Source: Chrysaora quinquecirrha
Lineage: Eukaryota > Cnidaria > Scyphozoa > Semaeostomeae > Pelagiidae
DNA length: 64,000 bases
Direction of reading: 5' to 3'
Assembly (NCBI GenBank): GCA_014526335.1
Contig: JACTAT010000044.1
Coordinates: 2,265,421 to 2,329,420 of the forward strand
Part shown: piece after piece, positions 57,501-60,066 of the stretch
Layout: each line of letters opens with the position of its first letter
Position numbering within the stretch: the first letter of the stretch is position 1
The notes under the pieces: model-generated
Database searches by the model: none
Told to the model about the DNA's origin: nothing
Seen by the model: only the letters and a program-made list of their open reading frames with translations
Program-made: the position numbers and the translations under genes

Positions 57501-57694
57501 TTATGTAATTTAACGATTTCTATGCGACAAAGTTCACAAACTAGAGAACGCTAAATTATCACATACTAGAAAAATATACCCTGCGACAGTACTCACCCAA
57601 AACAGCAAAAGTTGAGTTGACAATGCACTGAATGCACACTAGAGACATAACAAAAGTAAAGCTTTCATTTTCTTCACCATATGGAATTCTTGTG
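4279..57694 (-). CDS. SLC35B1: SLC35B1-like ER nucleotide(-sugar) transporter, 8 exons, 5' end missing
   Basis: This is the only clear host gene. Exons in transcript order are 57597-57694, 36909-37039, 34126-34156, 32852-32954, 25113-25169, 14205-14331, 4579-4685 and 4279-4470. They encode about 282 residues in the order expected for SLC35B1: the IQCIVN segment, [24 protein letters not shown], the [10 protein letters not shown] segment, [50 protein letters not shown] and VFLGLGLD. Family members (usual length about 320) are multi-pass ER membrane carriers linked to UDP-sugar or ATP/ADP exchange. Every junction has GT and AG, and codon phases agree across all introns. The first roughly 30 residues are missing and no exon for them was found up to 64 kb. 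Exon 5 is one base short. Introns reach 20 kb and hold all the transposons described here. Family assignment is by remembered conservation, not by a search. Confidence 0.9.
4579..4685 (-). CDS. SLC35B1: SLC35B1-like exon 8
   Basis: This 107-base exon has an acceptor TAATCTTTCAG and a GTTTGT donor. It encodes [18 protein letters not shown], then a hydrophobic stretch ending SALGQ. Only 108 bases of intron separate it from exon 9, while the upstream intron is about 9.5 kb. Confidence 0.88.
4780..7960. other. large intron 7 sequence without a recognised gene
   Basis: This is intronic sequence between exons 7 and 8. The only structure seen is a direct repeat of about 50 bases at 5256-5307 and 6710-6761. 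No convincing coding region or element end was found. Confidence 0.4.
5256..6761. repeat. pair of ~50-bp direct repeats
   Basis: Nearly identical copies beginning GCTCAATCATTCCTGTTC and GCTCAGTCATTCCTGTTC occur at 5256 and 6710, 1,454 bases apart in the same orientation. They may be the ends of an inserted element or the product of a local duplication. Confidence 0.6.
8097..9600 (+). pseudogene. degenerate LINE (CR1/L2/jockey-like) reverse transcriptase
   Basis: Broken plus-strand frames encode a pre-RT segment with [18 protein letters not shown], then [12 protein letters not shown] near 8345. RT core segments follow at 8453-8836 with [15 protein letters not shown] and the catalytic box as CADD (8612-8623, normally YADD or FADD). 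The thumb and C-terminal part run through 8943-9415. Material between the first two motifs is missing, and stops and frameshifts interrupt the rest. The 3' end carries an (ATT)n tail near 9575-9597, as expected for this LINE class. No intact ORF1, endonuclease or 5' end is present, so the copy is dead. Confidence 0.8.
9601..10266. other. intronic stretch, nothing recognised
   Basis: Several short open frames overlap on both strands, but none shows family motifs. Confidence 0.35.
10471..10611 (-). CDS. possible coding exon of unknown gene
   Basis: A minus-strand ATG at 10611 opens a 47-codon stretch with a charged, human-like codon mix, beginning [17 protein letters not shown]. It ends in phase 0 exactly at a consensus GTAAGT donor (10465-10470). 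No downstream exon was identified and the protein was not recognised. It could equally be a relic of an unidentified element inside intron 7 of the SLC35B1-like gene. Confidence 0.25.
10800..11150. repeat. degenerate minisatellite
   Basis: Diverged repeats of phrases such as GGAACAGGACTGAGGAACAT and AACAAGACTAAGGAAC recur through this stretch with a period of roughly 60-70 bases. No coding role is apparent. Confidence 0.7.
11235..11575. mobile_element. palindromic MITE, family 1 copy A
   Basis: This is an almost perfect inverted repeat, with arms starting AGATTTTAACTTTACGCC and a centre near 11405. The inner arms carry CTTGCCAAGGCTAATCTGG and a core with CCCGGACTCTAGCG and GAAAGTTCAG. The same core recurs in copies at 27.4 and 37.7 kb. 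There is no coding capacity. Target duplication was not clear. Confidence 0.8.
12479..12547. repeat. (AG)n microsatellite
   Basis: This is an uninterrupted AG dinucleotide run of about 68 bases, probably length-variable between individuals. Confidence 0.97.
12984..13545 (+). pseudogene. tyrosine recombinase relic of a YR-type transposon
   Basis: The first open frame (12984-13307) has [17 protein letters not shown] and a segment like [17 protein letters not shown]. This resembles the N-terminal part of the catalytic domain in DIRS/Ngaro-type recombinases. Another frame carries the homology on through RLTRIRKS and a CPYRAL segment to about 13545. A 24-base tandem duplication (13135-13182) adds eight residues, and a shift near 13310 breaks the frame. 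The conserved first arginine lies in a degenerated context, and the HxxR and tyrosine boxes were not found, so the copy is inactive. Confidence 0.7.
13546..14198. other. intronic stretch next to exon 7
   Basis: Nothing is recognised. Short minus-strand open frames at 13579-13824 and 13802-14029 have no motifs. Confidence 0.4.
14205..14331 (-). CDS. SLC35B1: SLC35B1-like exon 7
   Basis: This 127-base exon has an acceptor ending GATTTAG and a GTAAGG donor. It encodes [18 protein letters not shown], then [12 protein letters not shown] and the start of the next helix. DG(V/L)TG and HMML are family hallmarks. The exon ends with one spare base, which exon 8 completes as valine. Confidence 0.88.
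14987..15760. mobile_element. MITE with ~35-bp terminal inverted repeats
   Basis: The left end reads GCCTAGCGCACACTAGCG followed by TTTTTGTCGCCAGCGAC. The right end is its inverse, with GCTAGCGTGCGCTAGGC at 15744-15760. TAAA occurs next to both ends and may be the target duplication. GTCGCCAGC motifs recur inside. The centre (15290-15440) holds an AT-rich tandem duplication of about 70 bases. No transposase is present. Confidence 0.75.
15786..16880. mobile_element. long foldback element (~1.1 kb)
   Basis: Arms of at least 250 bases are inverted copies. The left runs from about 15786 through AGCCGTAGGCCCAAAAT, TTCACCGAATTTGATTTAG and AATTTCATTGACTTT; the right is the reverse complement, ending near 16880. 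Similarity weakens towards the centre near 16330. The open frames inside have no motifs. Confidence 0.8.
16889..17275 (-). pseudogene. 3' fragment of the same LINE family, reversed
   Basis: The minus strand carries the final RT-protein segment (YFTRNSHK, then [16 protein letters not shown]), the 3' untranslated region and an (ATT)n tail, which appears as ATA repeats at 16891-16911 on the plus strand. It closely matches the 3' end of the LINE relic at 8.1-9.6 kb. The copy is truncated at its 5' side near 17275, where it joins a Rep-like fragment. Confidence 0.85.
17276..17521 (-). pseudogene. fragment of HUH Rep N-terminal region
   Basis: The open frame upstream of the LINE tail contains [17 protein letters not shown] and AFVEAFS. 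This lines up with the N-terminal segment of the Rep-helicase gene at 51.9 kb ([17 protein letters not shown] and VLEAFS). The match ends at the LINE junction, so the single open frame across 16976-17521 is a chance fusion of two relics. No catalytic residues survive. Confidence 0.55.
17790..18323 (+). pseudogene. GIY-YIG endonuclease relic of a Penelope-like element
   Basis: The stretch reads GVYKL, then [16 protein letters not shown] and a following [11 protein letters not shown], the usual core of Penelope-type GIY-YIG domains. The open frame 17904-18323 covers the rest and ends in a C-terminal charged region before a stop at 18323. A stop codon lies inside the GIY core, and no reverse transcriptase lies upstream. 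This is a truncated dead copy, of a different lineage from the element at 29-31 kb. Confidence 0.75.
18545..18990 (-). pseudogene. DIRS tyrosine recombinase, N-terminal half only
   Basis: The frames include [11 protein letters not shown], a KYTH-type segment and [13 protein letters not shown], which holds the first catalytic arginine. The sequence resemblance stops near 18545, before the HxxR and tyrosine boxes, so the recombinase is truncated. Confidence 0.7.
19473..19799 (-). pseudogene. DIRS RNase H relic
   Basis: The frame contains [18 protein letters not shown], then [10 protein letters not shown] and a degraded ADxxSR box. These are standard DIRS RNase H motifs. The next downstream segment (18975-19476) holds FPPFSQV and [13 protein letters not shown], also usual in DIRS pol. 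Confidence 0.8.
20002..20770 (-). pseudogene. DIRS reverse transcriptase relic
   Basis: The first segment (20411-20695) has the DLKDAYYSI box. The catalytic box YIDD is encoded at 20378-20389 and is followed by [10 protein letters not shown]. The next frame (20002-20355) has [13 protein letters not shown] and MLGFNLNS, typical of the DIRS and Ty3-like thumb region. A frameshift separates the two parts. Confidence 0.8.
21046..22122 (-). pseudogene. DIRS gag relic
   Basis: The start [18 protein letters not shown] lies at 22122 and is followed by an acidic SSDSDDDD segment. A middle part survives in broken frames between 21480 and 21780. The C-terminal region (21046-21228) is rich in R, Q and N, as in DIRS Gag proteins. 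A 12-base G run at 21301-21312 lies inside and may itself be a source of frame errors. Confidence 0.65.
22123..23470. other. intronic stretch with short AATAGGGCTAT repeats
   Basis: Several copies of AATAGGGCTATTA-like units lie at 22507-22560. On the minus strand, a short open stretch ends at a GTGAGT donor near 22315, which may be an upstream leader of the DIRS element. The open frame 23139-23402 (minus) has no recognised motif. Confidence 0.4.
23470..24175 (+). pseudogene. C-terminal relic of a LINE polymerase
   Basis: Plus-strand frames encode a tail with [16 protein letters not shown] and [20 protein letters not shown], a CxxC...H...C knuckle. This is the usual C-terminal module of jockey/CR1-like LINE polymerases in invertebrates. 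Stops interrupt it, and the RT core is absent. It belongs to a different family from the copies at 8, 17 and 40 kb. Confidence 0.65.
24176..24790. other. intronic stretch, nothing recognised
   Basis: No gene is seen. Short repeated CTTAAAATAACTCTTAAA phrases occur near 24600-24650. Confidence 0.4.
24845..25000 (-). pseudogene. unrecognised protein-like segment
   Basis: The minus strand has an open stretch reading [17 protein letters not shown], then [17 protein letters not shown]. Its composition is unusually protein-like for this AT-rich intron. It follows an AG and ends close to a GTAAGT, but that frame stops before the donor. I do not recognise the family. It could be a transposon relic or an exon of a nested gene. 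Confidence 0.3.
25113..25169 (-). CDS. SLC35B1: SLC35B1-like exon 6
   Basis: This 57-base exon is in phase 0 at both ends, with an acceptor TATTTCAG and a GTATGT donor. It encodes a polar loop followed by SSGFGELLL, which matches the family's loop and the start of the next membrane helix. It fits exactly between the end of exon 5 and the LISLLLDG start of exon 7. Confidence 0.85.
26270..29068. repeat. tandem segmental duplication of ~1.2 kb
   Basis: Copy 1 (about 26270-27393) and copy 2 (about 27838-29068) share the same order of landmarks. These are a CAT-rich microsatellite, CCATACCATA(A/G)TGAGCAAGTGG, ATATCTCTGACTGTGTTCTG, GTGTCCGGCCAGAAACGGG and GGAATATTAGTAATAGAGA. The copies are diverged by substitutions and indels. 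Between them sits a palindromic MITE. Acidic open frames opposite the CAT runs are not genes. Confidence 0.85.
27394..27768. mobile_element. palindromic MITE, family 1 copy B
   Basis: Arms begin AGATTTTACCTTGAC and contain GCGATGCGGG-type units, CTTGGTAAGACAAGACACC and the shared core CCGGACTCTAGCGAAAG. The element is palindromic about 27562 and sits at the exact end of the first copy of the segmental duplication. Confidence 0.8.
29270..30910 (-). pseudogene. Penelope-like element: reverse transcriptase and GIY-YIG domain
   Basis: From 30910 the minus strand encodes RT segments [17 protein letters not shown], then RINRRII, and a gap with frameshifts. The open frame 30432-29827 follows, with [14 protein letters not shown], the catalytic YRDD (30319-30330) and VDFLDV. 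The next frame (29842-29567) has [12 protein letters not shown] and a cysteine cluster ([11 protein letters not shown]). After a stop comes [17 protein letters not shown] and CLTEKL, the GIY-YIG-like endonuclease ending near 29275. Order and motifs fit a cnidarian-type Penelope-like element. The 5' part is missing and at least three breaks make it inactive. Confidence 0.85.
30952..31233 (-). other. unassigned open frame upstream of the Penelope-like relic
   Basis: A 93-codon minus-strand frame begins [15 protein letters not shown]. It shows no RT motif and may be unrelated host or transposon sequence. I do not recognise it. Confidence 0.2.
31240..32845. other. intron 5 sequence, nothing recognised
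   Basis: This is AT-rich, non-coding sequence without clear repeats or open frames of interest. Exon 5 follows at 32852. Confidence 0.45.
32852..32954 (-). CDS. SLC35B1: SLC35B1-like exon 5, one base short
   Basis: The acceptor is TTTTTTCCAG and the donor is GTAACT. The exon starts with [13 protein letters not shown] and, after a frame change, continues with a segment like [15 protein letters not shown]. It is 103 bases long, whereas 104 are needed to join exons 4 and 6 in frame. The break lies in a five-base homopolymer at 32906-32910 (T on the plus strand, A in the transcript). Without the missing base the reading meets a stop a few codons later. A sequencing or assembly undercall is the simplest explanation, but a real mutation cannot be excluded. 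Confidence 0.82.
33607..34032. mobile_element. hAT-type MITE with 8-bp target duplication
   Basis: Terminal inverted repeats CAGTGGTGATTTC start at 33615 and, inverted, end at 34024. The flanks TGTACCAA (33607-33614) and TGTATCAA (34025-34032) match in 7 of 8 bases, as expected for a hAT duplication. Subterminal GGGGGGCTC motifs are also inverted. The 410-bp element is non-coding and lies in intron 4 beside the microexon. Confidence 0.8.
34126..34156 (-). CDS. SLC35B1: SLC35B1-like microexon 4
   Basis: This is a 31-base microexon with an acceptor ending TTAG and a GTAACT donor. It encodes [10 protein letters not shown] plus one base, and exon 5 completes the codon as valine. The peptide continues directly from the VNYPTQ end of exon 3, as in the family. 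A hAT-type MITE ends only about 100 bases away on the exon's downstream side. Confidence 0.87.
34490..35330 (+). pseudogene. degenerate coding relic of unknown family
   Basis: Protein-like segments appear successively in different plus-strand frames: [31 protein letters not shown], then lysine/arginine-rich parts near 34870 and LAKFEPAE near 35190. They keep the same order over about 840 bases and look like one protein broken by indels. I could not name the family. A cnidarian transposon or a processed pseudogene is possible. Confidence 0.4.
35331..36900. other. intron 3 sequence, nothing recognised
   Basis: No gene or clear repeat is seen. Exon 3 follows at 36909. Confidence 0.4.
36909..37039 (-). 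CDS. SLC35B1: SLC35B1-like exon 3
   Basis: This 131-base exon completes the codon left by exon 2 and ends in phase 0 at a CAG followed by GTGGCT, a weak but GT-type donor. It encodes a charged loop, then [17 protein letters not shown] and VNYPTQ, the most diagnostic motif of the family. The longer open frame overlapping this position is a different, non-coding frame. Confidence 0.88.
37742..38063. mobile_element. palindromic MITE, family 1 copy C (diverged)
   Basis: The left end carries two tandem units of TTACCTTGACGCCCGCGATG type, with GCGGGCGA following. The right end has the inverse GCGTCAAGGTAA. The core CCGGACACTAGTGAAAGTT and CCAAGGCTAAACTGGTA match copies A and B. Palindromy is partly lost in the middle. 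Confidence 0.7.
38108..38265. repeat. ATC/CAT-rich microsatellite
   Basis: Imperfect ATC repeats similar to those at 26.3 and 27.9 kb occur here. They have no coding meaning. Confidence 0.7.
38266..39224. other. intron 2 sequence, nothing recognised
   Basis: This is AT-rich sequence with A-rich tracts near 38800-38880 and no recognised gene. Confidence 0.4.
39225..39410. repeat. minisatellite with GTGGTGGATGTTCAGTA unit
   Basis: About three copies of a 62-base unit contain GGAGGGATACCATGAGCAC and GTGGTGGATGTTCAGTACAG. The repeats keep both strands open, which creates spurious open frames. The phrase resembles the GTGGAGGATGTTCAGTA units of the satellite at 53.3 kb. Confidence 0.85.
39870..41519 (+). 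pseudogene. degenerate LINE reverse transcriptase, second family
   Basis: Plus-strand segments carry the LINE RT motifs in order: [12 protein letters not shown] near 40135, [20 protein letters not shown] near 40315, [11 protein letters not shown] near 40490, the catalytic FADD at 40594-40605, and thumb and C-terminal segments to 41421. Frameshifts and stops occur at nearly every junction. The 3' end has an (ATTG)n tail at 41498-41518. The 5' half is missing. Confidence 0.8.
41520..42151. other. intron 2 sequence with short GGTCACCAACG-like repeats
   Basis: Several TCACCAACG and GGGTCACCA phrases cluster at 41825-41925. No gene is recognised. The Rep gene 3' end begins at 42152. Confidence 0.4.
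42797..43155. repeat. internal hairpin in left arm of element 1
   Basis: Arms of about 150 bases, from ATTTTCCCGTTTTTTCCATG to the inverse AAAAACGGGAAAAT, fold back around a loop near 42950-43000. The same hairpin occurs in the right arm (50262-50610), so each arm carries its own nested palindrome. Confidence 0.9.
43233..43270 (+). promoter_or_regulatory. eight-unit heat-shock element
   Basis: Eight contiguous, perfectly alternating pentamers fit TTCnnGAAnn without a single mismatch over 38 bases. HSF trimers need three such units, so this is an exceptionally strong site. It ends 44 bases before a TATA box (43315-43320) and 96 bases before the ATG of the Bcl-2-like gene. This is a layout like hsp70 promoters. 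Confidence 0.9.
43315..43320 (+). promoter_or_regulatory. TATA box of left Bcl-2-like gene
   Basis: TATAAA lies 47 bases before the ATG at 43367. A CAGTC-like initiator about 25 bases downstream would give a short leader. Confidence 0.7.
43367..43858 (+). CDS. possible Bcl-2-like protein in element 1 (left copy, intact)
   Basis: This is an uninterrupted 163-residue frame. Residues 94-106 ([13 protein letters not shown]) resemble the BH1 motif, whose core is NWGR. About 42 residues later, DWGEKLL (148-154) could be a BH2 remnant, the spacing usual in Bcl-2 folds. Residues 80-90 may take the place of a BH3 helix. No membrane anchor is visible at the C-terminus. Bcl-2 homologues act on mitochondrial apoptosis and are carried by several DNA viruses, but function here is inference. 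The start is the first ATG after the TATA box. An inverted, frameshifted copy lies at 49555-50043. If the family call is wrong, it is an orphan helical protein. Confidence 0.55.
   Translation: MISAAFLIFNAVKKERELTRKNLVAYSLERNYECRNLGVISFERQSIPISSAYYYWMRDLLTYARASSKNSIKSRVEQHQVLSKLEAKGLVCELFSIMDKEGNWGRMAMLMIFIEELADGLLKYHDRTVATSFIEDIKEEVNDKALGDWGEKLLIDSECFMLY
44021..44150. promoter_or_regulatory. two NRF1-like palindromes, left arm
   Basis: TGCGCATGCGCA at 44021-44032 and GCGCATGCGCA at 44140-44150 match the NRF1 consensus. They lie in the intergenic region between the two convergent genes, where they do not obviously serve either promoter. Confidence 0.55.
44368..44874 (-). CDS. C2H2 zinc-finger/acidic protein in element 1 (left copy)
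   Basis: This 168-residue protein begins with one C2H2 finger (C6, C9, H22, H27, spacing C-x2-C-x12-H-x4-H). An acidic, serine-rich stretch (about residues 28-58) and a probably helical C-terminal half with acidic residues follow. It is likely DNA-binding. A TATA box lies 72 bases upstream at 44946-44951. Compared with the right-arm copy it has one N/D change and a 14-base deletion near the end, which alters its last residues. The family was not recognised. It is convergent with the Bcl-2-like gene. Confidence 0.7.
   Translation of the reverse strand: MNQYKCDHCEFSSKFKSNVKRHEQEMHEESSEESDSDDEIEVESDHDNNETVNTEEDLPLGNVWPSMRKEVDEDEIILQVFGRKFLYNRSFENDAVVTAVIATMQKAQKEDGMDMQEALDYAIEKIKYLIIRQAKNDEEEEASNSEDAGVKEVVNHSHTLEIIRNSYT
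44946..44951 (-). promoter_or_regulatory. TATA box of left zinc-finger gene
   Basis: TATAAA on the minus strand lies 72 bases from the ATG at 44874. The promoter continues to the satellite edge near 45025. Confidence 0.65.
45025..45890. repeat. satellite array, left half of element 1 core
   Basis: The array is built from CTAATCATTACTGATC and CTTAA-type units with a period near 21 bases, plus shorter variants. It is the reverse complement of the right array and about 0.87 kb long. Confidence 0.95.
45890..45975. repeat. palindromic centre of element 1
   Basis: Between the arrays, CCTCCTAATACTTAACTA on the left pairs imperfectly with TAGTAAAGTATTAGGAGG on the right. An inner CCAATGA/TCATTGG pair encloses a short unpaired middle near 45935. 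This is the symmetry point of the whole element. Confidence 0.85.
45975..48370. repeat. satellite array, right half of element 1 core (expanded)
   Basis: The unit GATCAGTAATGATTAG plus TTAAG, with GGATCAG and AGCTAAGG variants, repeats over about 2.3 kb. It is interrupted at 47479-47637 by a copy of the zinc-finger promoter. Larger blocks recur within it, for example around 46540-46740 and 47000-47200. The array is nearly three times longer than its left counterpart. Confidence 0.95.
47479..47637 (+). repeat. extra copy of the zinc-finger gene promoter and first codons
   Basis: This stretch repeats 48377-48535 (promoter, TATA box and ATGAATCAG) and then runs straight into satellite. It is a promoter with a start codon but no gene, probably left by unequal exchange within the array. 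Confidence 0.85.
48450..48455 (+). promoter_or_regulatory. TATA box of right zinc-finger gene
   Basis: TATAAA lies 72 bases before the ATG at 48527, the same spacing as in the left arm. Confidence 0.65.
48527..49030 (+). CDS. C2H2 zinc-finger/acidic protein in element 1 (right copy)
   Basis: This is the inverted counterpart of the gene at 44368-44874, 167 residues long with the same C2H2 finger and acidic region. It keeps the 14 bases missing from the left copy, so its C-terminus ([14 protein letters not shown]) is probably the original one. The near identity of the two copies shows recent origin or gene conversion between arms. Confidence 0.7.
   Translation: MNQYKCDHCEFSSKFKSNVKRHEQEMHEESSEESDSDDEIEVESDHDNDETVNTEEDLPLGNVWPSMRKEVDEDEIILQVFGRKFLYNRSFENDAVVTAVIATMQKAQKEDGMDMQEALDYAIEKIKYLIIRQAKNDEEEEASNSEDAGVKEVEYVHTQSFPYFGNN
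49264..49393. promoter_or_regulatory. two NRF1-like palindromes, right arm
   Basis: TGCGCATGCGC at 49264-49274 and TGCGCATGCGCA at 49382-49393 mirror the left-arm pair. Confidence 0.55.
49555..50043 (-). pseudogene. possible Bcl-2-like protein in element 1 (right copy, two frameshifts)
   Basis: This is the inverted copy of the gene at 43367-43858. Two single-base losses break the frame. One lies in an A run after the AGCTCT motif (near 49840), the other in a T run near 49710. Both are in homopolymers, so sequencing undercalls are possible. Otherwise the copies are nearly identical. Confidence 0.7.
50090..50095 (-). promoter_or_regulatory. TATA box of right Bcl-2-like gene
   Basis: TATAAA on the minus strand sits at the same spacing from the ATG (50043) and heat-shock element as in the left arm. 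Confidence 0.65.
50140..50177 (-). promoter_or_regulatory. eight-unit heat-shock element, right arm
   Basis: Eight contiguous units again fit TTCnnGAAnn perfectly. One spacer base in the outermost unit differs from the left arm while the TTC/GAA cores do not, which hints that the cores are maintained. Confidence 0.85.
50262..50610. repeat. internal hairpin in right arm of element 1
   Basis: This is the inverted counterpart of the hairpin at 42797-43155. Its outer half is more diverged, including a 4-base loss in the GTTTACGGCAG motif. The loop is in the orientation expected from a simple inverted copy. Confidence 0.9.
51976..52890. other. intron 2 sequence, nothing recognised
   Basis: The open frames at 51956-52198 and 52251-52436 (minus) could be upstream parts of the Rep element but show no motif. 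Confidence 0.35.
53230..53925. repeat. GTAATGTGGAGG satellite, left arm of element 2
   Basis: Units such as AGTAATGTGGAGGGCTATC and GTAATGTGGAGGATGTTC of 16-28 bases recur about 30 times, with a higher-order block repeated. The inverse array is at 56190-56885. Open frames rich in MWR and NVE across it are not genes. Confidence 0.95.
54363..55280. repeat. 174-bp satellite with built-in hairpin, centre of element 2
   Basis: GGGATGACTAAAGTCAATG starts units at 54363 and 54537 on the plus strand. Its inverse ends units near 54757, 54930, 55104 and 55278, a spacing of about 174 bases. Each unit contains ATGTCTTCGTTTT and its inverse AAAACGAAGACAT around GGCCAAAATCTG, so every monomer can form a small hairpin. 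Confidence 0.9.
55426..55917. mobile_element. palindromic MITE inserted in right arm of element 2
   Basis: The ends AAGAAAACATTGTTC and GAACAATGTTTTCTT are inverted repeats, followed inward by TTACAAACGAAG and matching arms of about 130 bases. The left arm of element 2 (around 54200-54212) lacks it and shows the empty site. Confidence 0.85.
56190..56885. repeat. GTAATGTGGAGG satellite, right arm of element 2
   Basis: This is the reverse complement of the left array (CCTCCACATTAC units). Unit order is nearly the same, with small differences in copy number. Confidence 0.95.
57597..57694 (-). CDS. SLC35B1: SLC35B1-like exon 2
   Basis: The acceptor is a T-rich tract ending TTTTAG, and the donor is GTGAGT. 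The 98-base exon begins with the third base of a codon and ends with one spare base, which the next exon completes. It encodes [14 protein letters not shown] followed by a hydrophobic segment containing [10 protein letters not shown]. In the family this is the first cytosolic loop and the next membrane helix. Confidence 0.85.
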
Positions 57695-57700
57695 CTAAAA

Positions 57701-59740
57701 GTTAATTGGAGGTGAAAAAAAATCAATACCCAGTTAAAAACTAAATCCAAAATACAGCTTCGGGCTAAAGCTTTTCAGGCCAGGGAAAACGGTAGTCATA
57801 TTTGAAAATGTTGATAAAAAGTCAAAAATCATGAATCATTCTCGTTAATATACTTATTTCTTTTATAGTTTGAAAACTAGTCAGTGAAATTATATTAAAG
57901 TCGCAGTGCCAACCAACTGACAACTATTTGCTTTTAAACAGCTCTCCATCAAAATTCCGGCAAAAATCTTGCAACCCCATCTTGCGACACGAAGAAGCTG
58001 CGACCAAAGAAAGTGCTGTCACACAGCTCTTCATTTTTTAAAAATTACAACTGCAAATCAAAAGTAAAAACAAGACTTGGTACGTCTAGCCCTGACCTCG
58101 TTCTCACCACCCGTGTTCAGAAATAAATAGCTTTCATACTTAAAAACCTGCCAAAAGAGCCAAACTATTGCAAATTTTAATGACTCAAGAATGTTAAAAA
58201 CAATTTCTGTCTTTGTTTAACAAGAAGAATCTTTTTGCTACGCAATCGTTATGTTTTTTCAAAGCTCTCTTGTGAATCAATGAAAATCACTGTGGCAAAA
58301 TACGAATAAAGGAAAGGTACAGAGATACCTTGATTAGGTAACAAAAATAAGCACGGGAATAATCAAATTTACAGAATCCAATCTCTGCTACCCCCTCAGG
58401 GCTACTTAACACCCATTTTGCTGGATAAAGTTATCAAGACATAACACGTCATCATATGATTCTTGCGACTGCATTTAAAATACTTGCCATCTTAAAAATA
58501 GCTGTCGGCTTCGATAAAATTTTGAAAACAATGCGAATCAATAGTAGAACAATTCGGGTTTCTTCTTGACAACATTTCTTATTAGTACAATACGATCATG
58601 CCATATTTGCTAAAGGACACCTAACTTTCATCCCATAATCAGAAGTGCTTTAGTTCCTTAATTTCGAATCCGTTATTATTATACTATATGATGTGCCTTT
58701 TTGTAGTTATAAGTGTTAGTTCATTTGAAATTGGAATTAATCGTTAACTAGAAACGTTTTCGATGTAAGAACATTATTCGTGAACCATTATGTCACTTAA
58801 ACTGTAAGCTGAAGCTCATTCAATGCATAAATAAAATATGAGTAAAAAGAGCTTCAACTCACTGGTTTCAACTTTCTCCACATGCTCGTAGCACAAGAAC
58901 AATAGTGTATCCTACTTCTCACGTCACAACTAGGATGCAGCGAAGTTAACTTCTGTCGTTAAGGACAGTGGGAGGCAAAATCAGTGACTTTGTGGAAAGA
59001 CGCTTATGAGCGCGGGATTTTAAAACTTCCTAGTTTTGTCAAAACGGGTGTGAAATGGACCAACCGAAAGTTTGCGTTAACAGGTAAGACGTTTCAATAG
59101 CTCGAAAAATCCTACCAAATTTAGAAGTGACCATTGTCGCTCGCCGCTCTGTAATTTTGATGACTAAAATTGAATAATTTTAACTTGGGTTTCTTAACTT
59201 GGGTTTCTATTTCCCAAGAATGCTGTACACTTTTTTATAAACAATTAATTTTTTGCATTCCGCCCCAAACATTTTTTAGCTACCGATTGATGAACGCCCC
59301 AAAAAATGTATATTCATTGTTTACCTGGGTAAGCTTACACTTGGGAAACTGGTCATGTTGTTATCTTGTAACTAACAGTGAAGTATTCCTAAGGTGAGAT
59401 TATTGCGATCTATAAGCATGTAAAGACACTTACTCACTTTAGGCACTTTAAGCTAAATTTGTTAAATTTATGACCATTTATTCGCCCCAGGCAAATAAAT
59501 TGTTCAGTTATTGTCAAAAATTTTGGCAACTTTTGGGCGATTGCTTAAATTTGGCATTGTTTATAAACAAAGAGAATACAGAATGCATAATAGTAAAGGA
59601 GTGGTATTGTCGGTTGGATCTTGTCCGCTGCGGCATCATTTTATTTTCAAATAAGCCAATCAATGGTTTTAGAAAGCAAAAGGGAAATCAAAATCTAAAA
59701 ATTTCAGTTCAATTTTCAATTTTGCATCACGATCACGACA
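57701..59740. other. upstream intron or 5' flank, nothing recognised
   Basis: This stretch should hold or lead towards the first exon of the SLC35B1-like gene. I searched by eye for the expected YYGILQE-type segment and did not find it. Open frames here have no motif. Confidence 0.35.
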
Positions 59741-59749
59741 GTCTTGTAA

Positions 59750-59940
59750 TGGCAGAGAAATTTCCACTAAGCTACAGATATCACAAACCAGTCTTTTTCG
59801 GTTATCAGATCCAAGCGCTAACTGGGCCACTTAGAAGAAGAGAAGCTTTCGTCTCGCAGCCTACTGGGTCGGGGAAATCTGCTGTTCACCAGCTCTTTCC
59901 GTTTGTATCTGACATCTGTAGTGAAATTAAAGTTCGTAAT
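59750..59940 (+). pseudogene. RecQ-like helicase N-terminal fragment
   Basis: From an ATG at 59750 the frame encodes MAEKFPLSYRYH, then FFGYQIQALTGPLRRREAFV and the Walker A box QPTGSGKS, then a P-F-V-S-D stretch. It breaks off near 59940 into unrelated T-rich sequence with FHSQ-type repeats. The layout, with a Gln-rich lead and the Walker A, fits the expanded RecQ-like helicases of cnidarians. Without motifs Ia-VI it is a fragment, or possibly one exon of a longer gene. Confidence 0.55.
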
Positions 59941-60066
59941 TTTAGGCCTTTCCTTCACTCTCAGGCTATTTTCTTTCCATTCATTCATTCTCAACGCTTT
60001 CTTCCGCTCAACGTTGCACCTCAATTCATCGACATCCCCTTACGTCATTCGCAACACTCCCACTGA

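Noticed and set aside
4279..57694. SLC35B1-like blocks as a retropseudogene
   Set aside because: The blocks are separated by introns with proper splice sites and consistent phases, which a processed copy would lack.
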